Shown one piece after another: positions 60,346 through 64,000 of a stretch of DNA of 64,000 bases. A model generated the notes under the pieces. It saw nothing but the letters and a program-made list of their open reading frames with translations. It was not told the DNA's origin and made no database searches. Both the position numbers and the translations under genes were made by a program. This DNA comes from Paenibacillus macerans (GTDB lineage Bacteria; Bacillota; Bacilli; Paenibacillales; Paenibacillaceae): assembly GCF_900454495.1 (NCBI RefSeq), contig NZ_UGSI01000002.1, forward strand, positions 1,647,001-1,711,000, given 5' to 3'. Position 1 is the first letter of the stretch. Every line of letters begins with the position of its first letter.

Positions 60346-61458
60346 ATGAAAACTTCTTTATATGCGGCAGTCGGAATGTATGTACGTAATTTGAAGATTT
60401 TAAGCAGGCAGAAACAGCTAATCATCGCTCCTTTACTACTGCCGCTGATTTTAATGTACCTGACGGCGGTTATTATGGGAGCGGGGGGCGATCAGTGGCC
60501 TGTAGGGCTAGTCGATGAGGCCAATAACGCGGAATCGAAGTCCCTTGTGCGGAGCATCGAGCAAAGTCATTCCAATATAACGAAGTATTACAATGTGGTG
60601 GAGAGGGATTTGGAGAAAGCGAGAGCCAAAGTCAGAGAAGGACGCCTGCAACTGCTGATACGGATCCCTTCCGACTACGCGAAATCAAAAGACGTTTATA
60701 TTGAGACGTTTAACATCAATAGCGATATGATGAAAAATGTACGGCTGCGATTGGAGCACAGTATTTTGGATGAGTTGGCTTTAAACGGCGGTCTCAGAGT
60801 AGTGCCGAAACTGATCACGGAAAAACCGCATGATGTTTGGAGAGTATCTTACATCGCCGGAAGCTGCCTGCTGCTTTCTCTCTTTATGGGGGCGACGATA
60901 ACGGCGGGCAATCTGCATGCTTTTGAAAACGAGAACAGAACGAAGAAGGAAATCCTTCTGACCCCGCAGCCGTTATGGTTGGCTGGTCTGGGGAATGTAG
61001 CTGCGGCCGTAACCACCGCCGTTATCTGTTCGATCCCTTCCTTGTTGCTTGCGGTTTTCGCCTTTAAAATGAAAATATACACCTCGCCGCTGCTTCAGGT
61101 TTATCTGATGATGATTCCGGTGATGATCGCTTGCGCTTGCGCCGGGCTATGGTTGGCTCAGGTTTTGAAAAATTACCGGGTGCTGCAACCGACCGTCATC
61201 GTGTTGTCGATCGCAACCTTTTTCGGAACCGGAGGATTTATCGGCGTCAGCGTGCTTCCGGAAGCATCTCAAACGTTTGCCCGGTACTGGATTGTCTCGC
61301 GGGTGTTTCAATGGTTTAATCCCGTGCTTCATAACTTCAAGGCAGGATTCACGGCGGAACAGGCGGTTAGCATAACGGCCGTAGCCGCAATCGGGCTGGC
61401 CTTGATTCCCGTACTCTATAGGTTAACAGGCAAAAAGAGTTTTTCGGGCGGTCAGTGA
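60346..61458 (+). CDS. ABC-2 exporter permease (second)
   Basis: Membrane subunit of 370 residues with the same layout as the first permease: N-terminal helix (about 24-44), external domain, five C-terminal helices. Probably forms a heterodimer with it. GGAGAGGCGG precedes the ATG. Last gene of the TetR-controlled operon; no strong terminator is visible behind it. Confidence 0.85.
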   Translation: MKTSLYAAVGMYVRNLKILSRQKQLIIAPLLLPLILMYLTAVIMGAGGDQWPVGLVDEANNAESKSLVRSIEQSHSNITKYYNVVERDLEKARAKVREGRLQLLIRIPSDYAKSKDVYIETFNINSDMMKNVRLRLEHSILDELALNGGLRVVPKLITEKPHDVWRVSYIAGSCLLLSLFMGATITAGNLHAFENENRTKKEILLTPQPLWLAGLGNVAAAVTTAVICSIPSLLLAVFAFKMKIYTSPLLQVYLMMIPVMIACACAGLWLAQVLKNYRVLQPTVIVLSIATFFGTGGFIGVSVLPEASQTFARYWIVSRVFQWFNPVLHNFKAGFTAEQAVSITAVAAIGLALIPVLYRLTGKKSFSGGQ

Positions 61459-61620
61459 GGGGCAGTACACGCTAATGAATGCGGCCAGGAGCAGAAACCG
61501 CGGGTAGCAAAAAGCTGGCATGCACTCTTTTTCGAAGGCATATAGATAAAACGAGGATGATTTGGATCATGACATATGCATGCTGAATCATGTTTGGATA
61601 TGCTGAAAGGAGGTAGCGTT

Positions 61621-63099
61621 TTGGCTGATCAATCCTATGGTCTTCGTTTCGATATTTACGAGCGCGTTCATTTATCGGAAGATGTGATCGGCATTGAAGA
61701 GCTGGAGGAAATTGAACTTTTCCCGAAAATTCAGGTCATTCCCGGACAGGACTATGCTTCATTAAGAGGTCATTTGCTACTGGCCGGTTTGTATCGGGGG
61801 GGAGGAGAGACCCGCAGCCTGGAGCATTGGATCCCCGTAGAAATTACGATTCCGCTCAGCCGGGTGAACCGGTTGGAGGATATCACGGTGGAAATTGAAA
61901 ACTTCGATGTGGATCTGCTTAGCGCGCGCAGCTTGAACATTACCGGCGTCTTGTCGCTCAAGGGCGTCGAGACATCTTCGCTGGCGGTGGAAGCCGATAG
62001 CTGGAAGGATCGGGAATTTACGACCGCACACGTCGTTCCGGGCGTTAGTCCCGAGGAGGAGGCGGGCGGCCTCTCTTTTGCGGAGCAAGAAGAGATCCGT
62101 TTCGAACCCGAAGTCCCGAAACTTACGGAATGGCAGGCGTTTCCGGAGGAAGCGCTGAAAGAGAAGCGGAGCCCGGACGAGCCGAAACCGAAGCCGGCCC
62201 CCGAGCCGGAGCCGGAGCCGACCTCTCTATGGTTGGAGGAGGAAAGCGCAGAACCGTCTGCCGGGCCGTGGACGGACAAGGAATACGCCCTCCCGGTTCA
62301 AGGCATACTGCAGCAAACGGAGTTTGAGCAGTTTAATGACGCATGGTTCAAACAGGAAATGCTCCCCTTTATCGAGCCGGAATCCGCGGACCGTTTGAGC
62401 GAACCGGCGAAACCCGAAGCCGCCCCCGTCCAAGCCGCCAAAAAAGAACCGGTGAAAAGCGAAGCCGCAAAAACCGACGCCGCCAAAAAGGAAGCGAAAA
62501 AAGAACCGCTGCATTTCGAAGCGCCGGAAAACGAGCTGGCAAACGTAGCGGCAAGCGAGGCGGAACCGCAAGAAGCTGCCTTTCCTTCGTTCTCCGAAGC
62601 CGTAGAGGAAAAAGCTGCGGCCGGGCCGGATAAAGCCGCAGCCGAGGCCGTCCAGGAACCGGAAAACGTGTTGTCGGAAAGTCTGGCGCAGGCCGAAGCG
62701 GAAAATTCTTTGCTGCAGCACCAGGAGGAGAAAAAAGAACTGAAGATCGCGCTAGGCAGCAAAAAAAGCACCGAAGAAAAAGAAAGCGAGCCTTTTGGCC
62801 TCAAGAAACTGATTTCTTCGCGGCCGCAGAACGATCTGCAGTCGCAAGCGGCGTATTCCCCGGCGGCGTCTGACGAGGCGGAGATTGGCGATGGCGAGGA
62901 GCTCTTGTGGAAAAATCTTTTTGTTCACGGAGGCGAGGAACAAACCCCGTTCCGCAAGGTCAAGCTGGTGATCGTACAGCGGGAAGAAACGCTGGATGAC
63001 ATCGCTGAGCGCTATCACCTGAGCTCCCGCGAACTGCAGTTGTACAATCGCCTGTCCGAAAACCACTTGGCCGAAGGGCAAATTTTGTACATTCCGTAG
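61621..63099 (+). CDS. spoVID: Spore coat assembly protein SpoVID, LysM domain
   Basis: Organises encasement of the spore by coat proteins. 492 residues from TTG 61621, chosen because GGAGG lies 7 nt upstream. N-terminal SpoVID domain (about 1-120: SYGLRFDIYERVHLSEDV, PGQDYASLRGHLLLAG), a long Glu/Ala/Pro/Lys-rich low-complexity middle (about 180-430) and a C-terminal LysM domain (VQREETLDDIAERYHLS ... EGQILYIP). It lies between hemL and valS, as in B. subtilis, with the TetR/ABC unit inserted before it. Confidence 0.93.
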   Translation: MADQSYGLRFDIYERVHLSEDVIGIEELEEIELFPKIQVIPGQDYASLRGHLLLAGLYRGGGETRSLEHWIPVEITIPLSRVNRLEDITVEIENFDVDLLSARSLNITGVLSLKGVETSSLAVEADSWKDREFTTAHVVPGVSPEEEAGGLSFAEQEEIRFEPEVPKLTEWQAFPEEALKEKRSPDEPKPKPAPEPEPEPTSLWLEEESAEPSAGPWTDKEYALPVQGILQQTEFEQFNDAWFKQEMLPFIEPESADRLSEPAKPEAAPVQAAKKEPVKSEAAKTDAAKKEAKKEPLHFEAPENELANVAASEAEPQEAAFPSFSEAVEEKAAAGPDKAAAEAVQEPENVLSESLAQAEAENSLLQHQEEKKELKIALGSKKSTEEKESEPFGLKKLISSRPQNDLQSQAAYSPAASDEAEIGDGEELLWKNLFVHGGEEQTPFRKVKLVIVQREETLDDIAERYHLSSRELQLYNRLSENHLAEGQILYIP

Positions 63100-63128
63100 G
63101 CGTTTGATCCGTTATGCAGGGCTAAATA

Positions 63129-63157
63129 TTGACTCCCGCGGGTTTCCAAGTTATGAT
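63129..63157 (+). promoter_or_regulatory. Promoter of valS
   Basis: TTGACT (63129-63134), 17-bp spacer, TATGAT (63152-63157). Transcription would begin near 63164 at the start of the T-box leader. Confidence 0.7.
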
Positions 63158-63163
63158 AATATA

Positions 63164-63472
63164 GATTCAAGCAAAATGATTGCGTCAACGACTTGGAATG
63201 GGAAGAGTAGGGCAGTGAACCCTTCAGAGAGCGGAACCCACACGCTGAAAGATTCCGCAGGATGTTAGCTGGCCGAAGTCGCCCGGGAGTCGTCCGTTTG
63301 AGCGGAGATAGCCGTTAGAACGGACCGGTAGCAGCCGTTATCTGCTTGAGTGTCGCGGAGTCAACTTTTTTGCCGGATCAATGGGGCCGGCGAAGGAAGG
63401 CTGAATGCCGCGAAACAAAGGTGGTACCGCGAAAGTAAAGCCTTTCGTCCTTTGAGACGAAAGGCTTTTTTT
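63164..63472 (+). promoter_or_regulatory. T-box leader of valS
   Basis: tRNA-sensing leader. The AG bulge (AGAGAG near 63223) and GCTGAAAG loop mark stem I; GAAGTCG at 63275-63281 offers the valine codon GTC (63278-63280) as specifier. The antiterminator core AAGGTGGTACCGCG is at 63418-63431. The terminator is AGCCTTTCGTC paired with GACGAAAGGCT (63439-63466) plus T run. Uncharged tRNA-Val should allow read-through. The 148 bp from 63473 to valS hold no gene. Confidence 0.93.
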
Positions 63473-63620
63473 GTTTTTTGCGGCGAAGGTCCGAAGAAAG
63501 CGAGGTCCCGCCGCAAAGGGCGCTTTGCAGGAAGCTGCCGGGAATACTCGCGGTCTCATGGGACGCGGATTATCTTCGGCAAGCGAAGGCGATGCTTATT
63601 TGTAACGGAGGTTGAATGGT

Positions 63621-64000
63621 ATGACGGAAAACCAAGGTCAACAAAGTCAAACGGAAATGCCAACGACGTACGACCCGAAATCGGCCGAACGGAAGTGGTA
63701 CCGTTATTGGATGGAGGGGGGCTTTTTCAAAGCCGGCCAGCGTCAGGACGCGCAGCCGTACACGATCGTAATCCCGCCGCCAAACGTGACCGGCATGCTG
63801 CATATCGGCCATGCGCTGGATTTCACGCTGCAGGATATTTTGATCCGGACAAAACGGATGCAGGGTTATGACGCATTATGGCTGCCGGGATCGGACCATG
63901 CGGGGATCGCCACGCAAACGAAAGTGGAGCAAAAACTACGCGAGCAAGGCGTCAGCCGTTACGATTTGGGGCGCGAGAAGTTCCTGGAACGCGTCTGGGA
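63621..64000 (+). CDS. valS: Valyl-tRNA synthetase (partial)
   Basis: Charges tRNA-Val. Only the first 126 codons are in the window. YDPKSAERKWYRYW and IPPPNVTGMLHIGHALDFTLQD with the class I HIGH signature (near residue 55), then LWLPGSDHAGIATQ, are decisive for ValS. ATG follows CGGAGG by 8 nt. Expression is controlled by the T-box. Confidence 0.96.
   Translation, partial: MTENQGQQSQTEMPTTYDPKSAERKWYRYWMEGGFFKAGQRQDAQPYTIVIPPPNVTGMLHIGHALDFTLQDILIRTKRMQGYDALWLPGSDHAGIATQTKVEQKLREQGVSRYDLGREKFLERVW

Noticed and set aside
57601..61458. TetR/ABC unit as a bacteriocin immunity locus
   Set aside because: The permeases have large external domains of the DrrB/YhgE type and no precursor peptide or modification gene is present; a drug exporter fits better.

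Overview
The window looks like the chromosome of a spore-forming Bacillales bacterium, most likely Paenibacillus or a close relative. The DNA is GC-rich for a Firmicute, ribosome binding sites are strong, there are sporulation genes (gerE, gerM, lonB, spoVID), and the right half follows the Bacillus order ysoA-tig-clpX-lonB-lonA-ysxC-hemA...hemC-hemD-hemB-hemL-spoVID-valS with lineage-specific changes. No database search was possible; family names come from motifs, length and gene order.

Left part (1-9.3 kb): an iron-uptake operon efeO-efeB-efeU (minus strand, efeU cut by the window edge) behind a perfect 7-1-7 Fur box, then gerE, an M20 dipeptidase, a membrane-anchored PrsA-like foldase, a methyltransferase and a metallo-beta-lactamase-fold hydrolase. 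Two near-identical IS1595-like insertion sequences (9.35-10.9 kb and 30.9-32.6 kb) share a consensus sigma-A promoter carrying two LexA-type boxes.

Middle part (11-36 kb): pgpA-like phosphatase, gerM-rph-ysnA, a LacI regulator, asparagine synthetase, two unknown small genes, tRNA-Arg(TCT), a lantibiotic-protection-type ABC transporter with its own two-component system, a decayed type I toxin locus, tRNA-Gly(CCC), a PilZ protein, glutathione peroxidase, a five-gene oligopeptide/dipeptide ABC transporter, an atypical lactate dehydrogenase, a GNAT acetyltransferase and a second tRNA-Arg(TCT).

Right part (35-64 kb): the protein quality-control cluster ysoA, tig, clpP, clpX, lonB and lonA, with the isoprenoid gene ispG lying between clpX and lonB behind a long RNA hairpin; ysxC; an unknown gene; speD with a structured leader; then the tetrapyrrole operon hemA, precorrin-2 dehydrogenase, hemC, cobA-hemD fusion, hemB, hemL, which makes both heme and siroheme precursors from glutamyl-tRNA. 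After a pseudouridine synthase comes a TetR-controlled ABC exporter, then spoVID and a T-box-regulated valS that runs off the right edge.

The gene-free stretches are not empty. They hold at least three families of short degenerate repeats, a MITE-like inverted repeat, and candidate cis-acting RNAs upstream of speD and ispG. The best candidates for something undescribed are the SOS-type control of the insertion sequences, the speD leader, the ispG hairpin, and a roughly 50-bp-period repeat family found at two loci.
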